Source of the DNA: Limisphaerales bacterium
GTDB lineage: Bacteria; Verrucomicrobiota; Verrucomicrobiia; Limisphaerales; SXTU01
Length of the DNA: 64,000 nucleotides
Assembly (NCBI GenBank): GCA_009773355.1
Contig: WRPG01000030.1
Location: 1-64,000, forward strand
Direction of reading: 5' to 3'
Below the pieces are notes generated by a model. It was not told the origin of the DNA, ran no database searches, and worked only from the letters and a program-made list of their open reading frames with translations. Of the stretch, positions 34,706 to 43,930 are shown in pieces; position 1 is the first letter of the stretch, and each line of letters opens with the position of its first letter. Made by a program: the position numbers and the translations under genes.

Positions 34706-37700
34706 TCACGGCTCGACCAGCCGGACGCGGTAGAAGCGCGGGCCACCCGGGGGCGGGGTCTGGAACTCGATGTCACGGCCGCTGCCCGCGAGGTTGGTGG
34801 CGATGGCCACCCAGTTCGTGCCGACCAGCGTGGTGGAGACTTCCAAGACGTAGGACTTGCCCACCGCCGTCGGCCAGCGCAGGCGCGGGCCGCCGGAGAC
34901 GAGGCCCGGGGCGCGCAACTGCAGCCCGGAGCCGGCATCGGCGGGATCGGTCCCGGCGCGGAACTCGGCCCAGTTCGGGATGCCATCGCCGTCCGCATCG
35001 GCGTTCGCGGCGGAAAGCAGGTTGTCCAGCCGGCCAAAGTGCTTCAGCCGCCAGGTGTCGGAAATGCCATCGCTCCACGAGGAGGTGCCGCGGTTGCGGG
35101 TCGTGATCAGGCCGGCCTCGCGGCGCGCGGGCACGGTGCCGAGGCCGGTGGGCGAGGCGGAGGCATGGTCGAAGCGGACGGAGTAGGCGGCGTCCGCGCC
35201 CGCGCCGGCGGGCAGCGTGACCACCAGCGTGCCGACCACGGCGTCCCCGCTCAGGCCGGCGACGGCGTCGTTCAGCCAGGCGGCGGCATAATTGCCCGCG
35301 CCGCGCGACTGGCTGAAGCCAGGTGCGCCCAGCGCGCTGTCGGGCACGAACTGCACCGGCGTCGTGATGTCAGGGGAGCCGGGCAACGCAATGACGCTGA
35401 GGTTGAGCGCCAACATCCGCAACGGCACCGAACCGGACACGCGCGCGGTGATGGGGATGTTCAGCGACTGCCCGGCGGCACCGATGATTTCCCCGGCGCT
35501 GAAGGTGACGGACGCGTCCGCCGGCGTGCTGAGGGATTGCGCCACGCGGCCGCCGCGCGAACCGCCGGAGCCGCCGCGCGCCAAGGACGTGCCGACCACG
35601 CCCCGGAAATTGTTCGCGGCCAGCGAGGCGTAGTGGATGCCGTTGGAGCGGAAGCGGACGAAGTTGGTCAGCGACATGTCCAGCGACCGGCGGAAGGTGA
35701 TGTAGATGTCCGCCACGTTCAGCACCCCGTCACCGAAGGCGATGGAGTTGATCCCCACGTCGGTCCCGACGCTGGCCGAGCCGCCGTATTGGACGCTGTA
35801 GCGGAGCAGCGAGGTCGGGGCGTCGTTGGTCCCGATCCCGCAGCACGAGTCCATCGCATCGAGCATGTCGCTGCCCAGTGGCGGGCCGTTGAACCCATAG
35901 ACAGCGGTCTGGAACACCTGCGCGAGGTCGTTTGCGAGCAGGTTGGTGTCGCCGAAATCCGGCGCGTTGAACCAGCGGAAGGGCACGGCGTCGCCGACCA
36001 AATACCCCGGGGAGCCGATCGTCACCGTCTTGAGCGCCGAGAGCGAGCCGTTGGTGGGGGCGTTGATGAACACGTCCTCCTTGATGCCGTCGGAGGTGGC
36101 GGAGGGCCGGTGCAGGGCCACCTGATAAGTGTGGCCGGCGACCGCGTTGGTGGGCACCACGAAGCCGAACGCGCCGATGACGACCTGGCCGCCCGAACTC
36201 AGGAAAAGGGTGTCGTGCGCCTGGGACATGGTGACCAGGTCCTGGGCCAGCGTGTTGTAGAGGTTGGTGGAGCCCAGCCGCTCAATCCAGCCGACGGACA
36301 GGAGGTTGTTGTTGGTGACCAGCAGGTTCGTGAAGCCCGCCGACACAAACATCGAGGGCGGAATGCGGATTCGGATGGTCGGGTCCGCCGGGTCCGGCAT
36401 GAGGAGAAACGATTGGAACCCGACCACATTGCTGCCCTGCGGCGTGCCGCTGAGGGCCGCCGCGCCGGGCAGGTTCGTGACCGACATGGCGAACTGGAGC
36501 GAATACATCTTCTGCGCGGGCAGGATGGTGAGGGTGACCGGCGAGTAGTTGGTCTGGCCGGGCGAGGCGATGAACTGGCTCGACGCCTCGCCGCTGGCGA
36601 AGCCAAACGAGATGGTGTTGGCGACGAAGTTGGTGGGGGAGAACTCGCGGGTGATCGTCGAGCTGTCGGTGTAGCTCGCCTTGAACGCCTTGATCTTGAA
36701 AGTCATGTTGCTCGCGCCCAGTTGGAACGCGAGGTTGGTGCCGGGAAAGGGAATCGGCCCGAAGTTCGTCGTCGAGGCGGTCGAGACCGGCTCCACCCCG
36801 TTGGTCGTGTAGAACATCTGCGCGTTCGTGGTCGCCAGGCTCACGCTGAACAACGCCGCGTTGTCGCCGGTCACCACCGGGGTGGCGGTCTGGAACTGGA
36901 AGCGCGCCTTGACCACGGCGCTGGAGACGCGCCCGGACTTCACGCTCTGGACCTTCACCGTGACATCGGGCAGGGGACTTACCAGCGTGGCCGGCACGGG
37001 GAGCGTGTTCAACGTGTAGGGCGTGATCGCGCCGGTCGGGACCGGCACCGTGTCATTGAAGGGATCCGTCGGCGTCACGCCGGAGCTGAGGAGCGTGGTG
37101 ACGTTGGCCTCGGCGGTCACGGCGATGATCGCGTCGTTGATGAACACGCCGTCCGTGACGGCGGTGAAAATCGGCGTGACGCCGGTGGTGGCGTTGGTGG
37201 TGATCGTGATGACGCCGATGACGGGGTTCGCCACCGCTGCCTGGGCCGGCGTCTGCTGCACCCGCCGGACGGCCTTGTTGCCCGCGTCCGCCACCAGGAA
37301 GGCACCGTTCAGCACGTCCGCCACCACGCCGATGGGCGAGTTCAGCCGCGCCACGTTCGTCGTTCCGTTCACAAACCCGGCCTGGCCCGCCGCCCCGGCG
37401 GTGGTTTCCATGATGTAGGTATTGATGCTCGTGTTCGTGTAAAGGCGGCGGATGGTGTGGTTGCCGGAGTCCGCGATGAGCAGCCCCGCCGTCCCCATCC
37501 AGACCACGCCCCGGGGGCTGGACAAAAAACCGCCCAAGGCCACCGAGCCATCGGTGCTGCCCGCCGTCCCGACCGATCCAGCGCGGATCGTGATGACACC
37601 GTTGGTGCCGACGGTCTTGATGACGTGGTTCAAGGTGTCGGCCACCCACAACTCGCCGTTGTCACCGACCGACACGCCGTTGGGCTGGTTGAAGCCGGTG

Positions 37701-38353
37701 GCGTAGGTGGTCACGGCGTCCGCCGGGTCAATCCGGCGGATGACATTGTTCTTCGAGTCGGCCACGTAAATGTTGCTGGCCGAGTCCAGCGCCAGGCCGA
37801 TGGGGGCGTTGAATCGCGCGGCGGCACCGGTGCCGTTCGCCAGCGCGGCAATCGTCGGCGCGCCCGCGATGTTCGACACCACGCCGTCGAAGCCGACGTA
37901 GCGGATGGTGTGGTTGCCGGAGTCCGCGACGATGAGGCCACCGCGCGCGGCGATGATGCCCGCCGGGTTGAAGAACCGCGCCGTGAAGCCCGCGTTGGCG
38001 GTGGGATTGTCGTTGGTTCCGTTGCTGCCGGATGGATCGCCCGCAAGCACCGAGAGCGCAGCGGTGCCGGGAACAAACTTCATGATCCGGTTCGCCGAGG
38101 TCTGGCCGAAGAAGGAAATGCCGCCCTGATCCGTGAGGTAGAGCGTGCCCGCCGAATCCACCGCCACACTGTGCGGCTCCACCAGTCCGGAGGACACCAC
38201 CGCGTCCACCGACTGCGCGGACGCCGAGGCCACCCCGAGCAGCAGGCAGCAGACAGCGGACAGCAGACAACGGACAGCAGATCCCTGACCGCTGACCGCT
38301 GACCGCTGATTGGGGGCAAACATCATGGCGCGTTGGGCAGGAGCAGTTCTCAT
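34706..38353 (-). CDS. Giant exported NHL-repeat protein with cohesin-like, Ca-binding and FYR-type C-terminal parts
   Basis: This is a 1215-residue exoprotein. The signal peptide region (RSAVSGQGSAVRCLLSAVCC...VASASAQS) is encoded by a low-complexity repeat. Residues about 50-375 form an NHL-type propeller with units such as GLIVADSGNHTIRYV, NIYVADSKNNVIRRI and LWVADTLNHVIKTV. Residues about 380-590 hold chitobiase/FN3-like strands (MFYTTNGVEPVS). Later cohesin-like beta segments lead to ANADADGDGIPNWAEFRAGTDP, a calcium-type loop. The tail YVLEVSTTLVGTNW...RFYRVRLVEP closes the protein. It is the last gene of the pilM-to-Q operon, 13 nt behind its paralogue, and is a likely substrate of that machine. 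Confidence 0.88.
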   Translation of the reverse strand: MRTAPAQRAMMFAPNQRSAVSGQGSAVRCLLSAVCCLLLGVASASAQSVDAVVSSGLVEPHSVAVDSAGTLYLTDQGGISFFGQTSANRIMKFVPGTAALSVLAGDPSGSNGTNDNPTANAGFTARFFNPAGIIAARGGLIVADSGNHTIRYVGFDGVVSNIAGAPTIAALANGTGAAARFNAPIGLALDSASNIYVADSKNNVIRRIDPADAVTTYATGFNQPNGVSVGDNGELWVADTLNHVIKTVGTNGVITIRAGSVGTAGSTDGSVALGGFLSSPRGVVWMGTAGLLIADSGNHTIRRLYTNTSINTYIMETTAGAAGQAGFVNGTTNVARLNSPIGVVADVLNGAFLVADAGNKAVRRVQQTPAQAAVANPVIGVITITTNATTGVTPIFTAVTDGVFINDAIIAVTAEANVTTLLSSGVTPTDPFNDTVPVPTGAITPYTLNTLPVPATLVSPLPDVTVKVQSVKSGRVSSAVVKARFQFQTATPVVTGDNAALFSVSLATTNAQMFYTTNGVEPVSTASTTNFGPIPFPGTNLAFQLGASNMTFKIKAFKASYTDSSTITREFSPTNFVANTISFGFASGEASSQFIASPGQTNYSPVTLTILPAQKMYSLQFAMSVTNLPGAAALSGTPQGSNVVGFQSFLLMPDPADPTIRIRIPPSMFVSAGFTNLLVTNNNLLSVGWIERLGSTNLYNTLAQDLVTMSQAHDTLFLSSGGQVVIGAFGFVVPTNAVAGHTYQVALHRPSATSDGIKEDVFINAPTNGSLSALKTVTIGSPGYLVGDAVPFRWFNAPDFGDTNLLANDLAQVFQTAVYGFNGPPLGSDMLDAMDSCCGIGTNDAPTSLLRYSVQYGGSASVGTDVGINSIAFGDGVLNVADIYITFRRSLDMSLTNFVRFRSNGIHYASLAANNFRGVVGTSLARGGSGGSRGGRVAQSLSTPADASVTFSAGEIIGAAGQSLNIPITARVSGSVPLRMLALNLSVIALPGSPDITTPVQFVPDSALGAPGFSQSRGAGNYAAAWLNDAVAGLSGDAVVGTLVVTLPAGAGADAAYSVRFDHASASPTGLGTVPARREAGLITTRNRGTSSWSDGISDTWRLKHFGRLDNLLSAANADADGDGIPNWAEFRAGTDPADAGSGLQLRAPGLVSGGPRLRWPTAVGKSYVLEVSTTLVGTNWVAIATNLAGSGRDIEFQTPPPGGPRFYRVRLVEP
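38241..38312. repeat. Low-complexity direct repeats encoding a signal peptide
   Basis: On the plus strand, units of GCAGACAGCGGACA/GCAGACAACGGACA run into units of CTGACCG. Read on the minus strand they encode SAVSGQGSAVRCLLSAVCCL, the N-terminal part of the signal peptide of the 1215-residue protein. Confidence 0.8.
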
Positions 38354-38366
38354 GCGATTCGCAAGT

Positions 38367-41300
38367 TCAAGGCAGCACCCTCAGCCGGTAGAAACGCGGC
38401 GCACCCGGCGTCACCGCCTGGATGAACTCCTTCAGATTGCCGTCACCCTGGGTCGTGAGAACCGTCGTCCAGTTCGGGCTGATCAAGTCAGCATTGCTCT
38501 CCAGCACATAGACCTTGCCGGGCGCGCTCAGGAGTTGCAGCGCCACGTCGCGCCCGCCGTTGCGCCAGCCGCCGGGTTGCAACTGCACGCGAGAACTGGC
38601 GCTCGTGGGATCGGTGCCGGCGAAATACTCCAGCGCGTTGACCACGCCGTCGCCATCGGGATCGGCCAGGTCGGCGGCGGACGCGTTGGCCGCACTGCCG
38701 AAGAACGCCACCTTCCACTCATCCGAGATCAGCGACGGCGGCGCGGGCGCGGCGCGCCCGATCCAGACCGAGGCCCCGCGCGTCTCGAAGCTGTATTGGG
38801 TGAAGAAATCCGGCGAGCCGTCCGCGTTCGCGAAGCTCACGGAGTAGCTCGCCCCGGCGGTGGCCGTGGCCGGGACGGTGAAGCGCACGAAGCCGAGCAG
38901 GTTGCTGGTCGTCGCTGGCAGGGCCACCTGTCCGATGTTCCAGGCGCTCACCACGCCGTTGAGCGCGGCGGGCTGAATGGTGGCGTTGGGCAAGGAGGGA
39001 ATGAACTGCGCCTGCTGCGCCAAGGCGGGCGCGCCGTCCGTCGGGTTGACCAGCGCGCGGAATTGCAGGCCCGCGAGCGCCGCGCCGGGGGCGACGCGGG
39101 TGAAGACCGGCACGCTCACCGTCGCGCCGGGCGTGACGTTCTCCAACGGCAGCGCGCCGATGGCGGCCTGCCGGTTCCACACTTCGCCGGGCGGGGTGAT
39201 CCCGGCGGGCCGCAGCGCGGCAGGCGTGATCAGGTTCGTCGTCGTCGTCGTGCGCACGCCGCCGGACCAGGTGCGCAGCCAGTTGGTCGTGCTCACGCCG
39301 ATGCTCGCGTTGGTGTTCAGCCGCAGCGCGCGGAGCAGGATGATCTGCCAGTCGAGGAAGCGGATCTGGCCGTCGCCACCCACCGTGCCGGCGGTGTCCT
39401 CGGGGAAGGCGTCCATCGCATCGAAGGCGTCGCTGAAGGCGAACGGCAGGCGGATGCCGGCGGCGGCGTTGAACGCGTTGTTCACGTCGGCGTTGTCGAG
39501 GTTGCCGTTGCCGAAGTCGCCCGCGTTATACCAGCCGCCCGGCGAGGTGTCGCCCACGCGGTAGGACAGGTTGGTGACGGTGATGACACGCGTGCCGGCG
39601 GAAGCGATGGCGACGCTGTTCTGCGCGCCGTCGGAAGTGCCGGTGGGGACGAGGATGTCAATGTTGTAGGTGTCACCCTGCGCGGCGCCCGCAGGGACCG
39701 GGATGGTGATCAAGGCGGCAACCGCGAAGCGATTCACCAGCAGGTTCGCGTTGGTGCCGACGAAGGAAATCACCAGGCCGCGCGTGGTGCCCAGCGTGTA
39801 GGCCAGCGAGCTGAAGCTGGCCGAGGCCCCGCCCGTGGTGAGCAGGACGAAGTCGTTCGTGCCGATGGCCTGCGCACCGAAGCTCGCGCCGACCATCGGG
39901 GCCGCGCCGACGGGCGAAACCTCGACACGGAACTGGAGCGTGCGGAGCGTGTCGTTGGTGCGGAGGTTCAGCACGAGGGGCACCACCACGCGCGAGCCAA
40001 CCCCGGCGAAGATGTTCGTGTTCAGGCTGGCCGGCACGCCAATCGTGGTCGCCGTGGCGGCGATGCCCGAGATGTTCGTGCTCGCGATGTTGGTGCCGCT
40101 GGCCAGGAACGCCGCCACGCGCAGGCCGGTGAGGTCGTTGGTGGAGTTCTGCCACTGGATCGTGCCCGTGCCGCCGGTGATGGTGACGCGCGTGCTGTTG
40201 GTGTTCGGCTCCGAGCCGTCGGCGGTGTAGAAGACGTTGGTGCTGGAGCTGGTGACCGTGACCGCGGTGCCGAGCGGGAAGTAGCCGGTGTTCGGGCTGA
40301 TGGCGAGCGAGGGCGGGTTCAGCGTGGTGCCGCCGCCGGCCCCGGACCCCACGCCGCTGGGGCCGGTGAGGCCCGAGCCGGACGCCGTGCGGATGAGATG
40401 GTAGAACTGCTCGGTCACGTAGGTGGTGCCGCTGCCATCCACGACCACGCCGGTGGGCACGCGGGATTCCGCGAACTCCGCGGTGCCATCCGCCCAACCA
40501 GGATAGATGGATGGGTCGCTGAAATTGACCCAGAAGTTGGAGAGCACGCCGTAGAGGACGGTGGTGGCCCCGGCGCTGTCCACCAGGCGGACCTGGTGGT
40601 TGCCCTGGTCGGCGACGACCAGCACGTTGTTGCCGGCCTTGGCCAGGTGGGCGGGTGTGTTGAACCGCGCCACGGTGCCGGTGCCCACCGCCGTGCCGGG
40701 CGTGTTCGTGCCGCCCGCGAGGAAGGCGACGGCGAACGTGTTCGCGTCCACGGTGTGAATCGTGTGCCGGCTGCTGTCGCTGACGGCGATCTTGCCGCTG
40801 TCGAGCACCTCGACGCCGCGCGGGGCAACGAACGTGCCAGCGGGCACGAGCGTGGCGCTGACGGTGAAGTTGGAGAGCGCCACGCGACGCAGCGCGCCGG
40901 CCTCCTCGACGACGTAGAGGTTGCCCACGCCGTCGAAGGCCAGCGCGTTGGGCAGCGTGAAGGTGCCCGCCGCGACGATGGGTGTGACCGTCGCGCCAAA
41001 GGCGAGGTTCCGCAGGTCCACCTGGTGGATGCGCCCGTCGCCGCGCGTGAGGATGTAGAGGTTCGTGTTGCCGTCAACCGCCACATCCACCGGCGTGCTG
41101 AAGATGATGTTTCCGCCGGAGGAGTTGGTGGCGAGCGTGGAGGTGGTGCCGGCGGTGAGGTCCAACCGGCGGACGGTGTTGTTGGTGGTGTCGGCCACCC
41201 AAAGGACGCTGCCGGACGCCTCCAACACGAGGCCGCCGGGGGTGTTGAACTGGGCCACGGTCGCGGTGCTGCCGTCGTTGGTGCCGGAGGCGGAACTGGG

Positions 41301-41453
41301 ATTGGTCGAACTCGGGCCGCCGCTGAGGGTGGTGACGGTGGTCTGCGCCAGCGCGGCCGTGTGCGCCAGCAGCGCGCCCAGCAGGAGCGCGAAGGCCCAG
41401 CGCGTCGAGCGGCGTGCGCCGCGCGTCTCACCTGCTGTCCGGATGGCACTCAT
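38367..41453 (-). CDS. Giant exported NHL-repeat protein, paralogue of the downstream gene
   Basis: This 1028-residue protein has a signal peptide (WAFALLLGALLAHTAALAQ). NHL-type propeller units fill about 45-345 (VLWVADTTNNTVRRLD, LYVVEEAGALRRV, VLVVADQGNHQVRLVD). A chitobiase/FN3-like segment follows (VFYTADGSEPNTNS), then two cohesin-like beta regions, and DLADPDGDGVVNALEYFAGTDP as a calcium-type loop. The C-terminus (VYVLESNADLISPNW...PRFYRLRVLP) matches the tail of its neighbour. Order and type of domains are the same as in the 1215-residue protein, so they are tandem paralogues. It starts 21 nt after pilQ. Confidence 0.88.
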   Translation of the reverse strand: MSAIRTAGETRGARRSTRWAFALLLGALLAHTAALAQTTVTTLSGGPSSTNPSSASGTNDGSTATVAQFNTPGGLVLEASGSVLWVADTTNNTVRRLDLTAGTTSTLATNSSGGNIIFSTPVDVAVDGNTNLYILTRGDGRIHQVDLRNLAFGATVTPIVAAGTFTLPNALAFDGVGNLYVVEEAGALRRVALSNFTVSATLVPAGTFVAPRGVEVLDSGKIAVSDSSRHTIHTVDANTFAVAFLAGGTNTPGTAVGTGTVARFNTPAHLAKAGNNVLVVADQGNHQVRLVDSAGATTVLYGVLSNFWVNFSDPSIYPGWADGTAEFAESRVPTGVVVDGSGTTYVTEQFYHLIRTASGSGLTGPSGVGSGAGGGTTLNPPSLAISPNTGYFPLGTAVTVTSSSTNVFYTADGSEPNTNSTRVTITGGTGTIQWQNSTNDLTGLRVAAFLASGTNIASTNISGIAATATTIGVPASLNTNIFAGVGSRVVVPLVLNLRTNDTLRTLQFRVEVSPVGAAPMVGASFGAQAIGTNDFVLLTTGGASASFSSLAYTLGTTRGLVISFVGTNANLLVNRFAVAALITIPVPAGAAQGDTYNIDILVPTGTSDGAQNSVAIASAGTRVITVTNLSYRVGDTSPGGWYNAGDFGNGNLDNADVNNAFNAAAGIRLPFAFSDAFDAMDAFPEDTAGTVGGDGQIRFLDWQIILLRALRLNTNASIGVSTTNWLRTWSGGVRTTTTTNLITPAALRPAGITPPGEVWNRQAAIGALPLENVTPGATVSVPVFTRVAPGAALAGLQFRALVNPTDGAPALAQQAQFIPSLPNATIQPAALNGVVSAWNIGQVALPATTSNLLGFVRFTVPATATAGASYSVSFANADGSPDFFTQYSFETRGASVWIGRAAPAPPSLISDEWKVAFFGSAANASAADLADPDGDGVVNALEYFAGTDPTSASSRVQLQPGGWRNGGRDVALQLLSAPGKVYVLESNADLISPNWTTVLTTQGDGNLKEFIQAVTPGAPRFYRLRVLP

Positions 41454-41474
41454 GGAACTGGAAGGTCGCCAAAC

Positions 41475-43190
41475 TTACGGTTTCGCGGGACTGGCCGGTT
41501 TCTTACCCCATTCTTTTGGCTTGCCGGAGTCCATAAAGGAATCGGGTTTATCCTGCATCAGCGGCACGCGCTGTTGGAGGAAGTCCGCCCCGGTCGGCTG
41601 CGTCTGGCCTTGCAGGAAGTCCGTGCTCGGGGCCTGGAAGTGGTTCCCCTCGACGAGCGTGGGGGTGACGAAGATGAGCAGGTTGGCCTTGTTGCGGACC
41701 TTGGTCTCCTTGCGGAAGCCCCAGCCGATGCCGGGGAGGTCGCCCAGCAGCGGCACCTTGGTGTGGCTCTTGCTGATGTTGTCCGTCATCAGGCCGCCCA
41801 TGACGAGCGTGTGGCCGCTGGGGATCATCACCTGCGTCTCGACGCGCCGGACGGCATAGACGTTGGCCTCGTTGACCTGGCCGTTGATGGTCTGCCGGTC
41901 CTTGGAGTCAATGTTCGAGACCTCGGGGATGACGCGCAGGGCGATGTTGCTGTTGGCGGCGATGCGCGGGCTGACCTCGAGGATGGTGCCGAGGTTGGTG
42001 TAAGTGACGCTGGCGGCGGCGGGGGTGTTGGCGGAGCCGGGCGTGACCTGGAAGATGGGGAAGGCGCGCGTGACCGAGAGCTTCGCGGTCTGGCCGTCCA
42101 TCATCACCGAGCGCGGGGTGGAGATGACCTCGGTCTCGGCGTCGGAGTTCAGGAAGGAGAGCGTGGCGCGGAGGCCGTCGGCGTTGAGGAAGCCGACCGA
42201 GGGAGCCAGGCCGTCGCGGGTGTTGACGTTGAAGCCCGGCACCAGGCCGCCCACGGTCGTGGTGAGCGTCTCCGTGATGGCGGAGGGCGCGGTGGAGGAG
42301 CTGGTGATGGTGCGCCCGCCGGGCAGCGTGGTGGTGGTGGTGGTGGTGGCCCCGGGGCGCGTGCCGGTGACGACGCCGGAGACGTTGCCGTTGCCAAAGC
42401 CGATCTGCTGGTTTTGCAGGGTGCCGCTCCAGTCCACGCCCTTGAGCGACTGCGGGCTGCGGGAGGACTCCAGGATGCGGGCCTCGATGAGCACCTGCAT
42501 GGTGGGCGTGTCGAGCTTCTCCAGAACCTCGGTGAGGAAGTCCCACTCGCGCTCGGTGGCGGAGATGATCAGGCGCTGGGTGCGGGCGTCGGGGATGACC
42601 TTGGCGCGGGTGGAGAGGATGCCGGTGCCGGGGGCGAGCACGCCGGCGAGGTTCGTCGGGCTGGTGTATTTGAGGTCAATGATCTTGGTGACGAGCGGCT
42701 CCTGCGCGGCGGCGTCCTTGGGACTGACGCGGTAGGTGTTGGTCTTGGGGTCGTGGGTCATCAGGAGGTTGTTGTTCGCCAGGATGGCCTCCAGCGCCTG
42801 TTTGGCGGTGACGTTGGTCATGCGGAAGGCGGGAACCTTCGGGGCGGGCAGCGGGGTGCCGTCCGGGGCCTTGCTGACCTGGGTGAGCTTGGGGTCGAAG
42901 AGGACGTTGATTTCCGCCTGCAGGGCCAGGCTCTTGATCAGGTCCACCAAGTCCATGTCGTCATACTTGAGTTCGAGGATGACTTCGTTGTCGAGCGCGA
43001 CGCGGGCGGTCTCCTTGGCCTCGGCGGCGGCCTTGGCCTTGCTCTCCGGGCTGGGGATCGTCTGCACCGGGCGCGGCGCGGCGGGCGCGGCGGGGGCCGG
43101 CTGGGCGGGGGGCGGATTGTTCTGCGCCGCCAAGGGCGGGGCGGGCAGGCAGAATCCCGCAGCCAGCAGGAGGACGAGCGTCGTTTTCAT
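41475..43190 (-). CDS. pilQ: Secretin (PilQ/GspD family)
   Basis: From the ATG at 43190 (MKTTLVLLLAAGFCLPAP) the product has 571 residues with a signal peptide and a Pro/Ala-rich head. An N0-type domain (ILELKYDDMDLVDLIKSLAL) and one N1-type domain (IIDLKYTSPTNLAGVLAPG to LEKLDTPTMQVLIEARIL) lead to the secretin barrel. The barrel contains ETQVMIPSGHTLVMGGLMTD and the signature KVPLLGDLPGIGWGF. It forms the outer-membrane gate. It is shorter than most PilQ or GspD proteins because it has few N domains. A Thr run in the barrel region is encoded by a GTG-repeat tract. It is the fifth gene of pilMNOPQ. Confidence 0.93.
   Translation of the reverse strand: MKTTLVLLLAAGFCLPAPPLAAQNNPPPAQPAPAAPAAPRPVQTIPSPESKAKAAAEAKETARVALDNEVILELKYDDMDLVDLIKSLALQAEINVLFDPKLTQVSKAPDGTPLPAPKVPAFRMTNVTAKQALEAILANNNLLMTHDPKTNTYRVSPKDAAAQEPLVTKIIDLKYTSPTNLAGVLAPGTGILSTRAKVIPDARTQRLIISATEREWDFLTEVLEKLDTPTMQVLIEARILESSRSPQSLKGVDWSGTLQNQQIGFGNGNVSGVVTGTRPGATTTTTTTLPGGRTITSSSTAPSAITETLTTTVGGLVPGFNVNTRDGLAPSVGFLNADGLRATLSFLNSDAETEVISTPRSVMMDGQTAKLSVTRAFPIFQVTPGSANTPAAASVTYTNLGTILEVSPRIAANSNIALRVIPEVSNIDSKDRQTINGQVNEANVYAVRRVETQVMIPSGHTLVMGGLMTDNISKSHTKVPLLGDLPGIGWGFRKETKVRNKANLLIFVTPTLVEGNHFQAPSTDFLQGQTQPTGADFLQQRVPLMQDKPDSFMDSGKPKEWGKKPASPAKP
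42328..42349. repeat. GTG trinucleotide microsatellite in the secretin gene
   Basis: Seven consecutive GTG units on the plus strand encode a run of threonines (GATTTTTTTLPGG) in the gate region of the secretin. Such a tract can change length by slippage without a frameshift. Confidence 0.8.
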
Positions 43191-43231
43191 GCGCGTGTTC
43201 AGTTGGCCGGCGGCCGAGGCCGCCGGATGGT

Positions 43232-43927
43232 CTAAAAGGTTCCCTCTCGCAAAAAGAGTTCTTTGGTTTCGGGTTCGCCTTCGGCTTGGAAGATGGCGGA
43301 GCGCTCGCGGATGTCGAGGCAGCGGACTTTGAGCTGGCGGTCGCCGGGGAGGCGGAGCAACTGCACGTCGCCCTTGAGGAAGGTGTAGCTGCGGGCGCCG
43401 GTGTTGACCTCGGCGATGCGGCGGGTCTTGGTGGCGGTGATGCCGCGCAGGCTCAGGTTGGCGCTGCCGATGAGGGTGACGGGCACGACGGGCACGACGG
43501 GCACCGGGTTCGTCACCCCGGCGGGCGGCAGGTTGGTGGTGCCGGGGTCCGGAACCTTGATCACCACCGGGACGTTGGTGGGGGGCGCAACGGGCGGCGG
43601 CTTGGGCGGCTCCGGAGCCTTCGGCACGCGCCGCTTGCTGCCGGGGAAGAAGGGGTCGCGGCCGACGTCCAAGGCCGTGCTGAACACCGCCTTGGGAAAG
43701 GCCACCAAGATGGGCGGGGTATTCGTCGCCACCGGGGCCGCCTCCTTCGCAGCGGCCTTGGGATCGCCGCCCGCCTTCGGATCGGCGGGCTTCTTCTCCG
43801 GTGCCTTGTCCTTCTTTTCGTCCGGCTTCTTGTCCGCCGCCAGCGCGAATCCGGCTCCGAGACACAACGCCGCCGTCAGCGCCAGCCGGGCGGCACGCGT
43901 GCGGAGCGATGGGGGGATCGGCTTCAC
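43232..43927 (-). CDS. pilP: PilP/GspC-like periplasmic assembly protein
   Basis: The 231-residue product has a signal peptide (ALTAALCLGAGFALAAD) and a Lys/Pro-rich linker. Its C-terminal beta domain (about 150-231) begins SANLSLRGITATKTRRIAEV and ends ELFLREGTF. In type IV pilus systems PilP links the PilNO inner-membrane pair to the secretin. The assignment rests on position between PilO- and PilQ-like genes and on this HR-type domain. The domain resembles the tail of the GspB-like protein at 25.3 kb. It lies 3 nt after pilO and 41 nt before pilQ. Confidence 0.75.
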   Translation of the reverse strand: MKPIPPSLRTRAARLALTAALCLGAGFALAADKKPDEKKDKAPEKKPADPKAGGDPKAAAKEAAPVATNTPPILVAFPKAVFSTALDVGRDPFFPGSKRRVPKAPEPPKPPPVAPPTNVPVVIKVPDPGTTNLPPAGVTNPVPVVPVVPVTLIGSANLSLRGITATKTRRIAEVNTGARSYTFLKGDVQLLRLPGDRQLKVRCLDIRERSAIFQAEGEPETKELFLREGTF

Positions 43928-43930
43928 GGG

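Noticed and set aside
35039-43235. Very long open frames on the plus strand opposite the NHL and secretin genes (up to about 1640 codons)
   Set aside because: They are antisense shadows in GC-rich sequence: Arg/Gly/Val-rich, no domains, no starts with context. The minus strand has clear signal peptides, NHL units and a secretin signature.
41465-43235. Secretin frame extending upstream to 44264
   Set aside because: The upstream part overlaps the PilP- and PilO-like genes in another frame; the signal peptide at 43190 marks the true start.
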